From positions 1 to 43,688 of the forward strand of contig NVRK02000074.1 in the NCBI GenBank assembly GCA_002400845.2: a DNA stretch of 43,688 nt. The letters are read 5' to 3'. A program made the translations under genes and the position numbers. This document shows, piece by piece, positions 10,198-19,744 of the stretch. The stretch comes from Hyphomicrobiales bacterium. Lineage in GTDB: Bacteria; Pseudomonadota; Alphaproteobacteria; Rhizobiales; Rhizobiaceae. The notes under the pieces are model-generated. The model made no database searches, was not told where the DNA came from, and saw only the letters and a list, made by a program, of their open reading frames with translations. Positions within the stretch are counted from its first letter, which is position 1; the number at the start of each line of letters is the position of its first letter.

Positions 10198-10337
10198 GTT
10201 TCTGCATAGTTTTAAGCGTCAGACCAAATAATTTTGGTTAACCATGTTTGTAGTCATTTGTGGTTAGACAAATAAATTTCAACTTTTTTTGCCTTTACCC
10301 CTTGTTGGTAAACAAAGTATTAACGTATGATGCTTTC

Positions 10338-10844
10338 ATGAGCACCATTATAGCAAATACCAGACGCGCTCTAAAAGAAGACGCGCAAGATATAGCAGTG
10401 GTTCACGATGAAGCGTGGAACAATGCATATTCAGGTATGGTTCCCCATCAAGCGCTTAGCCGTATGATACGCCGCCGAGATGCTGCATGGTGGGCCGATG
10501 CGATAACGCGGAAAACTGTTATTCTTGTCGTTGAAATCAACAACAAAATAGTTGGTTATGCGACACTGGGTAGAAATCGTGTCAAAACCTTGCCATTTGA
10601 TGGTGAAATCTACGAAATTTACCTACTTCCAGAGTATCAAGGCATCGGCCTTGGTACAAAGCTGTTCATTGCGGCGCGTAGTGAATTAGTAAGACGCGGA
10701 CTTAAAGGCACTGTGGTTTGGGCATTAGAAGACAACCACCCAGCGCTCAGTTTTTATAAAAATGCAGGCGGTCGTGAAATTGCTGAAGGTAAAGAAAACT
10801 TTGATGGCAAAGACCTTCAAAAAGTAGCCTTTAGCTGGAATTAA
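10338..10844 (+). CDS. GNAT-family N-acetyltransferase
   Basis: A 168-residue acetyl-CoA-dependent acyltransferase. The acetyl-CoA pyrophosphate loop is seen as YQGIGLGTKLF (motif A, about residues 98-108), preceded by EIYEIYLLPE and followed by the WALEDNHPALSFYKNAGG motif B region. I chose ATG 10338, which gives the usual N-terminus with the family pattern RxALKEDAxDIAxVHxEAW; an upstream ATG-like extension of 26 codons would add residues unlike any GNAT start. No strong ribosome site is visible at either. The acceptor (small molecule or protein N-terminus) cannot be told from the sequence. It is convergent with the exported protein at 10869. Confidence 0.88.
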   Translation: MSTIIANTRRALKEDAQDIAVVHDEAWNNAYSGMVPHQALSRMIRRRDAAWWADAITRKTVILVVEINNKIVGYATLGRNRVKTLPFDGEIYEIYLLPEYQGIGLGTKLFIAARSELVRRGLKGTVVWALEDNHPALSFYKNAGGREIAEGKENFDGKDLQKVAFSWN

Positions 10845-10868
10845 TCCGCTAACATTTAATTTTATTTT

Positions 10869-11507
10869 TTAATTTCTGCGCTGATCTTCGGCCAACTCGC
10901 GCGGCGTACCAGAATATTCTCCACGCTTGCCAAAAAATCGCGCTTCATGAACACCACATACAAATAAAGCCCCGTGGGTGTCTGCAACTTGCCGCGCCAT
11001 TACATTGGCATCTTTATTTGCCCTCGCATCTACATATCCAATAACACAGCTATAGGGATTATTCTTTTGTGCAACTTTTGAGATCACCAAAACATTGCCT
11101 TGGTGTTTTTTATCAGCACTTCCAGTATCTGGATTTACAGTATCAATGAACCATCGAAGTATGGTCGCAAAAGGTTTGCCATTCTTTAAACGCCACTCAA
11201 TCGTAGTGTTGACCCCGTTCCATTCAGAAAACCCACCTGCCAAAGCATTTGTATTCGCAATATTGCCAAAGCTTACAAATTGTCGAATATCGCCTTCTGC
11301 AAAATATACAGGCCACGAATTGCCGTTAAAACTGTAACCGGCACAAACAGCGCTACCGCCCATAGAGGCTTCTTCTGCGCTATTAGACTTTGCCCAAACA
11401 CATCCATTTTCAAAATTTAGTTTAGTATAAGCACTGTCTACGCTCTCAGCATTTGCATAAGTTACGCAACAAAGAGAACTAACAATTCCAATTAACGCCA
11501 AACGCAT
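10869..11507 (-). CDS. Exported protein of unknown function
   Basis: A 212-residue protein with a typical signal peptide (MRLALIGIVSSLCC..., cleavage probably after ANA at about residue 20). The start is fixed by GAGGAGAG just before ATG 11507; a TTG 15 bp upstream overlaps that ribosome site and is unlikely. The mature part has four Cys (in GCVWAK, AVCAGY, YSCVIG and FVCGVH), suggesting two disulphides in the periplasm. The layout, with PVYFAEGDIRQFVSFG and EWRLKNGKPFATILRW, resembles a set of small exported hypothetical proteins common in alphaproteobacteria. I know of no function for them. Monocistronic by position. Confidence 0.8.
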   Translation of the reverse strand: MRLALIGIVSSLCCVTYANAESVDSAYTKLNFENGCVWAKSNSAEEASMGGSAVCAGYSFNGNSWPVYFAEGDIRQFVSFGNIANTNALAGGFSEWNGVNTTIEWRLKNGKPFATILRWFIDTVNPDTGSADKKHQGNVLVISKVAQKNNPYSCVIGYVDARANKDANVMARQVADTHGALFVCGVHEARFFGKRGEYSGTPRELAEDQRRN

Positions 11508-11653
11508 GGCAACTCTCCTCAATATGAGTTTAATGCGCCCCTAAAACTTTTCATATTTTGCACCAATATCGACCATTTGCCAATTGCTAAATAGTATTAC
11601 GCAACTTAAAACAGGGAAAAATTAAACACTTATTATATGGACTACCTCTCCCT

Positions 11654-12187
11654 ATGCGTATTGATGCAATTACTATTGGCGACAACCCACCTAAAGATAT
11701 CAACGTAATCGTTGAAGTTCCAGTTGGCGGACACCCTATTAAATATGAATTAGACAAAGATTCTGGCACGCTTGTGGTAGACCGCTTTTTGTACACACCA
11801 ATGACCTATCCTGGAAATTATGGCTTTGTACCTCACACATTGTCAGAAGATGGCGATCCAATTGACGTGCTTATTTGTAATGCACGCCCATTAATCCCTG
11901 GATGCGTAATCAACTGCCGCCCAATCGGCGTATTGGTAATGGAAGACAATGCTGGCAAAGATGAAAAAATCATCGCAGTGCCATCATCGCACGTTTCCAA
12001 AAAATTCGAAAATGTCAGAACCCACACAGACCTTCCAGAAATTACATTACAGCAAATTCAACACTTCTTTGAACATTACAAAGATCTTGAGCCAGGAAAA
12101 TGGGTAAAGATTGGTGATTGGATGGGTGCATCAGACGCAGAACGCCTTATCGTTGAAGCGATAGAATTAGCAAAGAAAAGCGCATAG
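11654..12187 (+). CDS. ppa: Inorganic pyrophosphatase (family I)
   Basis: Soluble enzyme that hydrolyses pyrophosphate to phosphate and pulls biosynthetic reactions forward. The 177-residue length is typical of the prokaryotic hexameric type. The metal-binding signature DGDPID is at residues 66-71, and the flanking blocks [28 protein letters not shown] and [14 protein letters not shown] are all present. The ATG has no good ribosome site. It is convergent with the short yggU-like gene, with an 8-bp gap between stops. Confidence 0.97.
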   Translation: MRIDAITIGDNPPKDINVIVEVPVGGHPIKYELDKDSGTLVVDRFLYTPMTYPGNYGFVPHTLSEDGDPIDVLICNARPLIPGCVINCRPIGVLVMEDNAGKDEKIIAVPSSHVSKKFENVRTHTDLPEITLQQIQHFFEHYKDLEPGKWVKIGDWMGASDAERLIVEAIELAKKSA

Positions 12188-12195
12188 TTTTAAAG

Positions 12196-12510
12196 CTAGT
12201 TTTTAGCCCATTCTTTCAAAGAATTTATCAAGCTGTCGGTGGCGTTTTCTATCGACAGCTTTTTTGTACGTGCTTGATGACCTGATATGATTTCTATCGT
12301 ATTTTTTGGAAGCTTTAAACGCTTTGCTAAAAACGTAATTAGCGCTTTATTCGCTTTGCCATTTTCAGGCACCGCCCTAACGCTGACTTTCAGCCAAGCA
12401 ACGCCTTTGTCATCAAACACAACATTGCCAAAACCTTCTTGCCGCGCATTTGGGGTAAGTCGTATATTTAGTAGGACAGAATTTTTTGTAGCGTGAAAGT
12501 AGTTTGCCAA
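12196..12510 (-). CDS. DUF167/UPF0235 (YggU) family protein
   Basis: A 104-residue small basic protein of the YggU family. The family pattern is clear: LNIRLTPNARQEGF near the start, LKVSVRAVPENGKANKALITFLAKRLKLPKNTIEIISGHQARTK-type core with VPENGKANK at about residues 44-53. The structure of family members is known but the role is not established. It begins at TTG directly after an in-frame TAA, so this is the only possible early start. It lies 22 bp downstream of the yggT-like gene on the same strand, the usual pairing of these families in proteobacteria, and probably shares its transcript. Confidence 0.85.
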   Translation of the reverse strand: MANYFHATKNSVLLNIRLTPNARQEGFGNVVFDDKGVAWLKVSVRAVPENGKANKALITFLAKRLKLPKNTIEIISGHQARTKKLSIENATDSLINSLKEWAKN

Positions 12511-12532
12511 TTAAAGCGCGCTAATTATACAA

Positions 12533-12832
12533 TTAGTAGACAACACCCAATGCTGGGGCGATAGACGTTTGTAAAAACACGCGCAAGAAAAATATAGTCA
12601 TCAAAACAACGATTGGCGATAAATCAATGCCATTAAACGCAGGTATAAAACGACGAATTGGGCGATATAACGGCTCTGTCAATTGATAAAGCATAGTGCC
12701 AATTTGCGACACAAATTGATTGCTAGAATTGATTACATTAAAGGCGAAAAGCCACGAAAATATCGCAGACGCAATTATAATAAAGTTCGCAAAGCCTAAA
12801 ATGGCATCAAGTGTAACAAAGATTGCAGTCAT
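12533..12832 (-). CDS. YggT-family integral membrane protein
   Basis: A 99-residue inner-membrane protein with two hydrophobic helices (about residues 8-32 and 70-92) linked by the family motif YQLTEPLYRPIRRFIP. YggT members are linked in other bacteria and plastids with membrane and cell-division or thylakoid organisation and with osmotic tolerance, but the mechanism is unknown. The ATG is preceded by GGAAAT. It probably leads a two-gene unit with the DUF167 gene. Confidence 0.88.
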   Translation of the reverse strand: MTAIFVTLDAILGFANFIIIASAIFSWLFAFNVINSSNQFVSQIGTMLYQLTEPLYRPIRRFIPAFNGIDLSPIVVLMTIFFLRVFLQTSIAPALGVVY

Positions 12833-12939
12833 AATATTTCCTATTATATTTGAACACTATCTAACCACACAAGAGGGTTATTTCAAGTACACAAAATTCT
12901 ACAGCTAAAATAAATTCTAAGAATGCTTGGTAAAAAGAC

Positions 12940-13395
12940 CTAACTATATTTTTCTTTAACCCGTTTCTTCATCGCGACGCGTTCAGGCGTTTGAATATTA
13001 AGTAACTCGGCAATACGCCAAACAACATTGTCTTCAAGTTCATGCACAACACCATCTGCATATACCATTTCCCATAGGTTTTCGACAATTTGCACTCTAC
13101 GCGAACGTTCTAAATTTGCTTTTAAAAGAGATGTAAATCTAAAAAGATCAATTGCTTCATTTTCAGCAAATTGGGCGGCCTCAATCAATTCCTCAATTTC
13201 ATCTTCTTTTAGTTCAAAATCTTCACTTAAAACTTCTTTCATCTTAGCGCGTTCAACATCTTTAATATGACCGTCAGATTGCATAACATGAAACATAAGG
13301 GCGGCTTCTGCCAGTCTAACACCATCGCCAGTAAAAGCTTTTGCAACTTCGGCCTCTTGGGTGTCATCAAATAAAGATTTTAGTAATTTAAACAA
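12940..13395 (-). CDS. TerB-like tellurite-resistance-family protein
   Basis: A 151-residue acidic, all-helical protein matching the TerB fold. Two similar halves each contain a helix and an acidic turn: FHVMQSDGHIKDVERAKMKEVL (about residues 35-56) and LWEMVYADGVVHELEDNVVWRIAELL. The paired D-G-x-x-x-x-E turns are the family's metal-binding type sites. Standalone TerB-like proteins are common and seldom confer tellurite resistance by themselves. It starts at TTG with GGAAA about eight bases upstream; the next internal Met would lose the first helix. No other ter genes are nearby. Confidence 0.82.
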   Translation of the reverse strand: MFKLLKSLFDDTQEAEVAKAFTGDGVRLAEAALMFHVMQSDGHIKDVERAKMKEVLSEDFELKEDEIEELIEAAQFAENEAIDLFRFTSLLKANLERSRRVQIVENLWEMVYADGVVHELEDNVVWRIAELLNIQTPERVAMKKRVKEKYS

Positions 13396-13647
13396 AGCTA
13401 AGTTTCCAGATTAATATTTTTATTAGTAATTATCGCAGTCGCAACAATCCGTAAAGAATACTTTTTATTATTTGTTATGGCATCATTTCCAACGCACAAA
13501 TAAACTGTCAAAAGGTCGCACTTATTGAGACTGTTGGCACTAGACAATAATGCTGCTTAGCCCCATTTAAGATATGCGTCACATTATGACAATTTTCTCC
13601 CAATCATCTGTTTTATGATGAACCAACTAATTATCTGGAGTATTACA

Positions 13648-14193
13648 ATGCAAGGCAAAAAGGTTCCAAACGTTACCTTCCGTACACGCGTGCGCGATGA
13701 ATCTATCGAAGGCTCAAACCCATATCGTTGGGAAGACAAAACTACCGCTGATTACTTTGCTGGTAAACGTGTCATCATATTCTCATTACCGGGTGCTTTC
13801 ACACCAACTTGCTCAACGTTTCAATTGCCTGACTTTGAAAAGCTTAATGGCGAATTTAAAGAGCAAGGCATTGATGCAATTTATTGCCTTTCAGTCAACG
13901 ATGCATTCGTTATGAATGCTTGGGGCAAATCACAAAACATTAAAACAGTTGGTCTTATTCCTGATGGCTCTGGCGAATTTACACGCAAAATGGGCATGTT
14001 AGTTAGAAAAGACAACGTTGGCTTTGGTCTGCGTTCATGGCGTTATGCAGCTGTTGTAAATGACGGAGTTATCGAACAGTGGTTCGAAGAAGATGGCTTC
14101 TCAGACAATGCTGGCGACGACCCATATGGTGCATCTTCACCACAAAACATTTTAGAAGCACTTAAAGCACAGTCTAAAACTGTTGCTGCTTAA
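13648..14193 (+). CDS. Prx5-type peroxiredoxin
   Basis: Thiol peroxidase that reduces hydrogen peroxide and alkyl hydroperoxides. The active-site motif PGAFTPTCS places the peroxidatic Cys at residue 55, and a further Cys is at 80 (IYCLSV). At 181 residues it fits the Prx5/glutaredoxin-dependent group, without a fused glutaredoxin. The start at ATG 13648 is set by CTGGAG seven bases upstream; the 11-codon upstream extension is unlikely. It is followed by a near-perfect terminator and has a 250-bp upstream region with no recognisable OxyR site. Confidence 0.93.
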   Translation: MQGKKVPNVTFRTRVRDESIEGSNPYRWEDKTTADYFAGKRVIIFSLPGAFTPTCSTFQLPDFEKLNGEFKEQGIDAIYCLSVNDAFVMNAWGKSQNIKTVGLIPDGSGEFTRKMGMLVRKDNVGFGLRSWRYAAVVNDGVIEQWFEEDGFSDNAGDDPYGASSPQNILEALKAQSKTVAA

Positions 14194-14216
14194 AATCATC
14201 TAATTTAATAAATAAG

Positions 14217-14251
14217 CCCGAATTGATTGAATAATCAATTCGGGTTTTTTT
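14217..14251 (+). terminator. Strong intrinsic terminator after the peroxiredoxin
   Basis: Perfect 12-bp stem CCCGAATTGATT/AATCAATTCGGG with a GAAT loop followed by seven T. It separates the peroxiredoxin from the convergent HemY-like gene. Confidence 0.95.
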
Positions 14252-14270
14252 GTTTTATAAATAGTTTTTT

Positions 14271-16139
14271 TTAAAAAAGACCAAATCTCTTTTTAGCGCT
14301 CTCAGCTTTTTTAAGATCAGCGTCACTCACACCTGGATCATCAGGGCGACGCTCTAACGGGAATACAACTTGCGAATCTGTCTCAGCTGACTTGTCATCT
14401 GTGCTTGAAGCTTCGTCAACATCTTTTACATCTTTTGCTTTTGCCTTAGAACCGATTCTTGCTTTTTTTGCTTCGGCAACATTTGTCTTTTTGGCATTGC
14501 TATCATCGTTTTTATCAGTAGCTTCATCAACAACTTTGGTTTTCACCTTTTTTGAAAAAGACTCAATATTAGCATCTGCATCAACATCCGTTTTTTGAAC
14601 GATGCCTTCAACGACGTCTTCAATGTCGTTCACATCAACTTCACTCGATTCTACAATTGCTGCATCAACCAAATCAGATACAGGTTCAGCTTTAATAGGC
14701 ATTTTCTCTATATCGGTTTCATTTTTCAATTCACCATTTACATCAGGAGCTTTCGTAGCAGATGCAATTGCAGAACCAACACCAACACCAATCGCTAGAG
14801 ACGACATTAAACCATCTAAATCATCAGCTTCAATCACGGGTTTTTGCAAACCACCTAATTGCTCAACAGGAACCTTCCATTCAAAGGCATCAAGCTCACC
14901 CGTTTGTGGTGAAAATGGCAACCATTTTTCTGAAACAAGACCATCAGCCGTCCAAGCCGCATCTTTTGGCGCACGCACAGCACGCGACAACCAATCTCTC
15001 ATACGCCCTTGATCGCCAGATTCGCCTTCTTCAATATCTGCCATAATCAAGCAAGCACGCTGGGTGGGTGCGCTAGACATGATTGGCAACATTGCATCGC
15101 GCGCCGCCTGCCATTCCTGCGCTTCAATCGCCGCCTCCGCAATAGCAACACTGCCCTCTATATGATTGGTGCGAAGAGCGGCTAATTTACGCGCGCGTTT
15201 CAAACGATCAAGCGCACTATCACCAACGCGTAAATTTACATAAGTTTCTGCAAGTTCTGGATGAGGTGATTTCTTCCAAACGGTTTCAATCATTCTAGAA
15301 GCTCTGCGCAGACTATTGTCGCGCATCAATACTCTTGCACCCACAATAGCCGCAGGCACTAAATCAGGCGCTAACTTATGCGCTTCTTTGGCAAGTTTCG
15401 CAGATTTTGCAGGGTCAATTTGTTCTTGCGACATGGCATAGGCAGTTAATAAAACAGCACGTTGGCGTGTTGCTGCTTTCTTTTCTAACAAGCCAGAAGA
15501 ACGGTTTGACTGTAATGCACTCAAAGCACCAGCCCAATCGCCTTGTGTTGCGCGATAACGCAACATTGCATTACCAGCCCAAGGTACAGAAGGTGCAAGT
15601 TCTGCCGCTTCTTCAACATATTGCTGTGCGGCTTCTTTAGCGCCTTGCTTTTCAGCTTCTAAAAATAGACCGCGTAAAGCCACCAATTTGGTTCGATCGT
15701 CTTCCAACATATCTTCAAATTTATCACGGGCTTTTTCATTATTACCTTCAAGCAATAACGTTTGTGCATCTAATAACTTCACCAATGGTTCAGAGGTTAA
15801 AAGCTTACTGCTTTCTTTTGCAAATAGCCTAGCTTTAACGGCATCGCCAGAACCAGCGGCGATCAAACCTTGAGAAAGAGCAGTATAACCACGATCTTTT
15901 TTGCGTTGTTTGAAAAAACGATTCATTAAGCGTGGCGAATTTAATACAATTCGAATGGCTGTCCATACAATCAATACGGCCGCGATAATGGCAACCAATC
16001 CAGAGATGACAACAATCAACGAGGCTTCATATTCGGTGTTTTGCCAATCGAGTTTCACAGTTCCTGGGTAGTCTGCAATCCAAGCAAACCCAAAACCAAG
16101 CACTAGAACTAAAAGTAAATAGAAAAGGATACGTAACAT
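14271..16139 (-). CDS. HemY-like membrane protein with TPR repeats (not protoporphyrinogen oxidase)
   Basis: A 622-residue inner-membrane protein. Two N-terminal helices (about residues 2-20 and 42-64) with the HemY_N pattern FAWIADYPGTVKLDW between them are followed by a long helical TPR-like region (Ala/Leu/Arg-rich repeats, about 90-400). After that come a conserved segment with WTADGLVSEKWLPFSPQTGELDAFEW and an acidic, Lys/Asp-rich low-complexity tail of about 170 residues. In alphaproteobacteria this gene normally sits after hemC, hemD and mitofilin, as here (5 bp after the mitofilin stop, probably co-transcribed). Its role in haem synthesis or envelope assembly is inferred from context only. 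Confidence 0.85.
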   Translation of the reverse strand: MLRILFYLLLVLVLGFGFAWIADYPGTVKLDWQNTEYEASLIVVISGLVAIIAAVLIVWTAIRIVLNSPRLMNRFFKQRKKDRGYTALSQGLIAAGSGDAVKARLFAKESSKLLTSEPLVKLLDAQTLLLEGNNEKARDKFEDMLEDDRTKLVALRGLFLEAEKQGAKEAAQQYVEEAAELAPSVPWAGNAMLRYRATQGDWAGALSALQSNRSSGLLEKKAATRQRAVLLTAYAMSQEQIDPAKSAKLAKEAHKLAPDLVPAAIVGARVLMRDNSLRRASRMIETVWKKSPHPELAETYVNLRVGDSALDRLKRARKLAALRTNHIEGSVAIAEAAIEAQEWQAARDAMLPIMSSAPTQRACLIMADIEEGESGDQGRMRDWLSRAVRAPKDAAWTADGLVSEKWLPFSPQTGELDAFEWKVPVEQLGGLQKPVIEADDLDGLMSSLAIGVGVGSAIASATKAPDVNGELKNETDIEKMPIKAEPVSDLVDAAIVESSEVDVNDIEDVVEGIVQKTDVDADANIESFSKKVKTKVVDEATDKNDDSNAKKTNVAEAKKARIGSKAKAKDVKDVDEASSTDDKSAETDSQVVFPLERRPDDPGVSDADLKKAESAKKRFGLF

Positions 16140-16144
16140 AATAT

Positions 16145-17755
16145 TTAACCCTTATCTTTGGCAGTTGCATTTGCCGATAACGCTTCAATTAATTTTGAAA
16201 CAAGATTTTCAGCTTCAATGCGAGTTTTCAAACCATCAAACCAATTGGTCGACAATTCTTTAGTCTCCTCATTCAAACCATCCCATTCAGTTTTGGCTGC
16301 ATCTAAGTCACCCAAATCAATGGCGGCACGAATACGAGAAGCAATAGCGCCAGCACTTTCGCCCTCAACCACACCCTTTGGCCTTATTTTAACAAGTGAT
16401 TTTGCACTGCTTAAAAATTTATCCAGCACGCCAGCATCTTTTGCCGGTTTAGATTCTAAAACGAAAATCTTATCTTCTACTGCTTTAAAGCCAGCCAATA
16501 ATTGTTTAGGCGTTTGAACCCCATTTTCAGCAATTAGCTTTAACAGCTCTATCGTTTCATTATTGCCAAGCAATGCTTGCACGGCAAATACTTCACTCGA
16601 AAAATTACCACCATGTTCAAGCGCGGCTTTTAAAGACCTCGCAGTAACAGAATGGGCAACTTTTTGACCAGTAAGCGCGGCGCTTGCCGCAGCTTTAACT
16701 TCAGCCATTGGCGCTAAAATCTCACTATCAATTTTTTCATTAATCAAAGACAGTTCCAAGTTAAGCGTTTCATTTGTCTTTAAAGATGATTCTTGAGATG
16801 CTTTTTCAACGCCATCAACACGCGAAGACAAAGTCGATACAGAAGTAGATACTGCATTAATTTGAGAAACAAGCTTAGAATTATCTATAGGCGCATTTGC
16901 AGGCTTTACTTCAAGCGCAGAAATTCTAGTTTCAAACGCATCTGCTACGCCGCTCGACTGACCAGCCAAGAGCGCTTTTAAAGCCGTTTCATCAATACCG
17001 CCCGCAGTGCCTGCCGAAGTAACGATTGAAGTTGATAATTCATCAATTTTCAACAACGCTTTTTGGGCATTCGTATTTGCCACTTCTGATTTTTCAGACG
17101 CTGCAACAATTGCCTGCTCTATGCTTGAAAGATCAACACTAGCAGGACCATTATTCGCATTTGCCTCTAATGCAACGATACGTTCAATAAGTTCAGATGG
17201 ATTATCATTCGAACGCAACTCAGATATCTGCACCTTAAGGGCATTAATTTCTAACTGAGTCGCTTCTACTGCCGCCGCACCTTTTGTAGTATCACCGCCA
17301 TATACCAAGCCGTCCGCATAAGGCACATATTTTAGCCAGCCAGCCTTATTAAGCGCACCAGCGCCGCCAAGAGCTATGCCGCCGCCAACCACAGCTGATA
17401 AAAAAGTTCCGGCATAAAGACCCAATCTGCTTTTCTTCTTTATGGGTGCAACACCCCCCATTTCATCATTTACAGTTTTAACAGTTGGCTTTTCATCAGC
17501 GGGTGTCTCAGAAAATTGTTCTTCGGCTTTCGCTTCAGCAGATTCAATCACTGCATCATCAACCACAATGTCAGCTTTAGACATTTTAGCATCGCCTTTT
17601 TTCAAATCATCAACGACAACATCAACTTTTCCGCTTAATCCAGCTTCAAGCGCAGCGTCTGTTGCTTTAGACGCATCTGATTCTTCAAATACAGCATCTG
17701 CTTTAAGATCAATCGTTTTGGGAGTTTTTGTTTTTCTTTTCGATACCTTAGCCAT
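16145..17755 (-). CDS. Alphaproteobacterial mitofilin (Mic60-like) membrane protein
   Basis: A 536-residue protein with a disordered acidic N-terminus, one membrane helix (about residues 111-134, Gly-rich) and a long coiled-coil domain. A C-terminal mitofilin-type helical region ends in blocks such as IRAAIDLGDLDAAKTEWD and WFDGLKTRIEAE. Homologues are the bacterial relatives of Mic60 of mitochondrial cristae and are thought to shape inner-membrane folds and contact the outer membrane. The start is ATG 17755, with AAGGTG seven bases upstream. A 175-bp gap separates it from hemD, while the HemY-like gene follows by 5 bp, so the pair may have its own promoter. Confidence 0.88.
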   Translation of the reverse strand: MAKVSKRKTKTPKTIDLKADAVFEESDASKATDAALEAGLSGKVDVVVDDLKKGDAKMSKADIVVDDAVIESAEAKAEEQFSETPADEKPTVKTVNDEMGGVAPIKKKSRLGLYAGTFLSAVVGGGIALGGAGALNKAGWLKYVPYADGLVYGGDTTKGAAAVEATQLEINALKVQISELRSNDNPSELIERIVALEANANNGPASVDLSSIEQAIVAASEKSEVANTNAQKALLKIDELSTSIVTSAGTAGGIDETALKALLAGQSSGVADAFETRISALEVKPANAPIDNSKLVSQINAVSTSVSTLSSRVDGVEKASQESSLKTNETLNLELSLINEKIDSEILAPMAEVKAAASAALTGQKVAHSVTARSLKAALEHGGNFSSEVFAVQALLGNNETIELLKLIAENGVQTPKQLLAGFKAVEDKIFVLESKPAKDAGVLDKFLSSAKSLVKIRPKGVVEGESAGAIASRIRAAIDLGDLDAAKTEWDGLNEETKELSTNWFDGLKTRIEAENLVSKLIEALSANATAKDKG

Positions 17756-17930
17756 GACCACACCTTAAATAAATACTTCAACACCAGAAGCACTTTGTTT
17801 CAAACTACAAATAAGACAGAGCAATACAGCAAGCTAAAGCGGCGACAATTCAATAAAATGAATCTCCGCAAATAAATTATGTGCTACCCCATCAAGACAT
17901 TTGCAAACAAACAAGCAAATACCTTCAAGT

Positions 17931-18656
17931 TTAAGGCATATGTTGAATTATTTCGAACATACTAGCCTCAGTTTCTATTTTGGCATTTTGAACGCTCTTT
18001 ACAAGTGAAAAATCTACCGAATGGGAAGTTTTATTTGAAATTGCAACCGCGCACATTGTTTTACTAACATTTTCAAGATCATATTTACGTATTAATTTGA
18101 AAAAATGATCCGCACTTGCGACAGAATAATGCAATTGAACACCATTCAAACAAGACTTAACCGAATCATTTAGTACGGTTCTTTCTGGCTCAATGCGTAC
18201 AATTTTATACACTTCTAAAACATCGACGAAAATGTTCTTTGAGCCAGTTGCTAAATCAAAATATTCATTAAAATCGAAAGCAATTTCTTCACCTGCTAAA
18301 TAACTAAATCGAACATGAGCATGACTATGAGCGTGAGTAGAAAATAAATACTCCGCCAAAGATTTTGCATTTGGCGCAACATGTTTAACCGTTCCAAGAT
18401 CAAACTTTTCTACAGCTTGCTGAGTGCGCTCACCAACCACAAAAATTGGACAAGCTATTGCAAACTTTCGCTCTGCTAAAATCTTCACAGTATTGGCAGA
18501 CGTTATAATCACACCATCATTAGATATTTTATTGATAGCTAGGCCTGTATCAAGCACTTTGCCCAAAGCCAAACAAACAGTCTCATAGCCCAGCACTTTT
18601 AACCTTTTAGCGCTTTGCTTATTTTGCTCTGCTGTGCGGGTGAGTAGAATTTTCAA
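17931..18656 (-). CDS. hemD: Uroporphyrinogen-III synthase
   Basis: Cyclises and inverts ring D of hydroxymethylbilane to uroporphyrinogen III. The family is very divergent. The call rests on the N-terminal [18 protein letters not shown] pattern, [13 protein letters not shown] at about residue 50, [15 protein letters not shown], the 241-residue length and the position after hemC. The start is read as TTG 18656, which overlaps the hemC stop in TTGA and gives the usual N-terminus; a TTG 15 bp upstream is the alternative. This overlap suggests translational coupling. Confidence 0.85.
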   Translation of the reverse strand: MKILLTRTAEQNKQSAKRLKVLGYETVCLALGKVLDTGLAINKISNDGVIITSANTVKILAERKFAIACPIFVVGERTQQAVEKFDLGTVKHVAPNAKSLAEYLFSTHAHSHAHVRFSYLAGEEIAFDFNEYFDLATGSKNIFVDVLEVYKIVRIEPERTVLNDSVKSCLNGVQLHYSVASADHFFKLIRKYDLENVSKTMCAVAISNKTSHSVDFSLVKSVQNAKIETEASMFEIIQHMP

Positions 18657-19612
18657 GTCGGCAAATTCCAATCTTTGAAAAATTCACTCCCTGCACGTTC
18701 TCGTAAATATTCTGCCGCCTCTGTTCCAATACTAACAACATCATCAATCGAACCTTCGCGGTGTACTTCATGCCATACGCTTCCATCAGGCGATAAAATC
18801 ATACCATGAAATGTGACTTGTTCATTTTCAATTTTTGCCAAGCCAGCAATCGGCGTTCTGCACGAACCATCTAACCTTGCTAAAAATGCGCGCTCACATG
18901 CAAGCGCCAATTTAGTCTCTTTATGCGAAAGCGGCTCAAGAAGATTACTAATCTTTTCATCGCCAATTCTAGATTCAATACAAATCGCACCTTGTCCTGG
19001 TGCAGGCGGAAAATCTGCTGGGTTTAGTTTTGAAGTAATTAAATCTGAATTACCCAACCGATTAAGGCCAGCCTCGGCCAAAAGCGTTGCATCAGCCACA
19101 CCGTCTTGCAACTTTTTTAAGCGTGTTTGAACATTGCCTCTAAATTCAACAATCTTCAAATCAGGTCTCAGCCTTCTAACCAAAGCCGCACGTCTAAGTG
19201 ACGAAGTACCCAACACTGCGCCTTGCGGCAATTCTTCTAAAGAACCCGCCTTGGGTGACAAAAAAGCATCCGCCACCGCTTCACGCTCTAAAAAGCATGA
19301 TAACTCCAAACCTTGCGGTAAAATTGTTGGCATGTCTTTTGAAGAATGCACTGCAATATCAATACGGCCGTCTAGCAAACGCTCTTCAATTTCTTCTGTG
19401 AACAAACCTTTTCCACCAATTTGCGACAATGATCTATCTTGAACACGGTCGCCCTTGGTAGAAATAACTTCAATCTCAACTTTAACTTTATCAGCGCCAT
19501 GTGCCGCAATTAAACGATTACGCACTTCATTTGCTTGTGCTAAAGCAAGGTCGCTGCCGCGCGTACCAATCACAATTAGATTTAATTCACTACTGGTTGT
19601 TTTCGAAGTCAT
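18653..19612 (-). CDS. hemC: Hydroxymethylbilane synthase (porphobilinogen deaminase)
   Basis: Joins four porphobilinogens into hydroxymethylbilane. A 319-residue protein with the expected N-terminal [43 protein letters not shown] and HSSKDMPT blocks, and the dipyrromethane-cofactor Cys at residue 251 in [13 protein letters not shown]. It is the first gene of the reverse-strand haem block and overlaps hemD by four bases. It is divergent from tsaD; the shared 132-bp gap contains a tandem direct repeat. Confidence 0.97.
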   Translation of the reverse strand: MTSKTTSSELNLIVIGTRGSDLALAQANEVRNRLIAAHGADKVKVEIEVISTKGDRVQDRSLSQIGGKGLFTEEIEERLLDGRIDIAVHSSKDMPTILPQGLELSCFLEREAVADAFLSPKAGSLEELPQGAVLGTSSLRRAALVRRLRPDLKIVEFRGNVQTRLKKLQDGVADATLLAEAGLNRLGNSDLITSKLNPADFPPAPGQGAICIESRIGDEKISNLLEPLSHKETKLALACERAFLARLDGSCRTPIAGLAKIENEQVTFHGMILSPDGSVWHEVHREGSIDDVVSIGTEAAEYLRERAGSEFFKDWNLPT

Positions 19613-19682
19613 AGTAACAATTTAAAACCATTTTCTTTAGGCCTACCATCTGATAGGCACTAGATTAATATGCGCTATAAGG

Positions 19683-19706
19683 TTAGCACTTTAACATTAG
19701 CACTTT
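19683..19706. repeat. Short direct repeat in the hemC/tsaD divergent promoter region
   Basis: Two exact copies of TTAGCACTTT (19683-19692 and 19697-19706), 14 bp apart, between the divergent hemC and tsaD starts. Either a small tandem duplication or a pair of protein sites; nothing further can be said. Confidence 0.5.
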
Positions 19707-19744
19707 GATTAATTAGGTAATAATGGCTTTTGCCAAAGGGTACA

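Noticed and set aside
10260..10337. 26-codon N-terminal extension of the GNAT protein
   Set aside because: Aromatic, non-GNAT residues and no ribosome site; the ATG at 10338 gives the normal family start.
13536..13558. TTGGCAC upstream of the peroxiredoxin as a second sigma-54 promoter
   Set aside because: It has a -24-like TGGCAC, but no GC at the required -12 spacing.
14602..15012. Open frame of 136 codons on the forward strand
   Set aside because: It lies opposite the HemY-like gene, has no family features, and is Ser/Thr/Pro-rich as expected of an antisense shadow of an Ala/Asp/Lys-rich coding strand.
14271..16139. Protoporphyrinogen oxidase (the enzyme called HemY in Gram-positives)
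   Set aside because: The protein has two membrane helices and TPR-like repeats, and no FAD-binding Rossmann motif.
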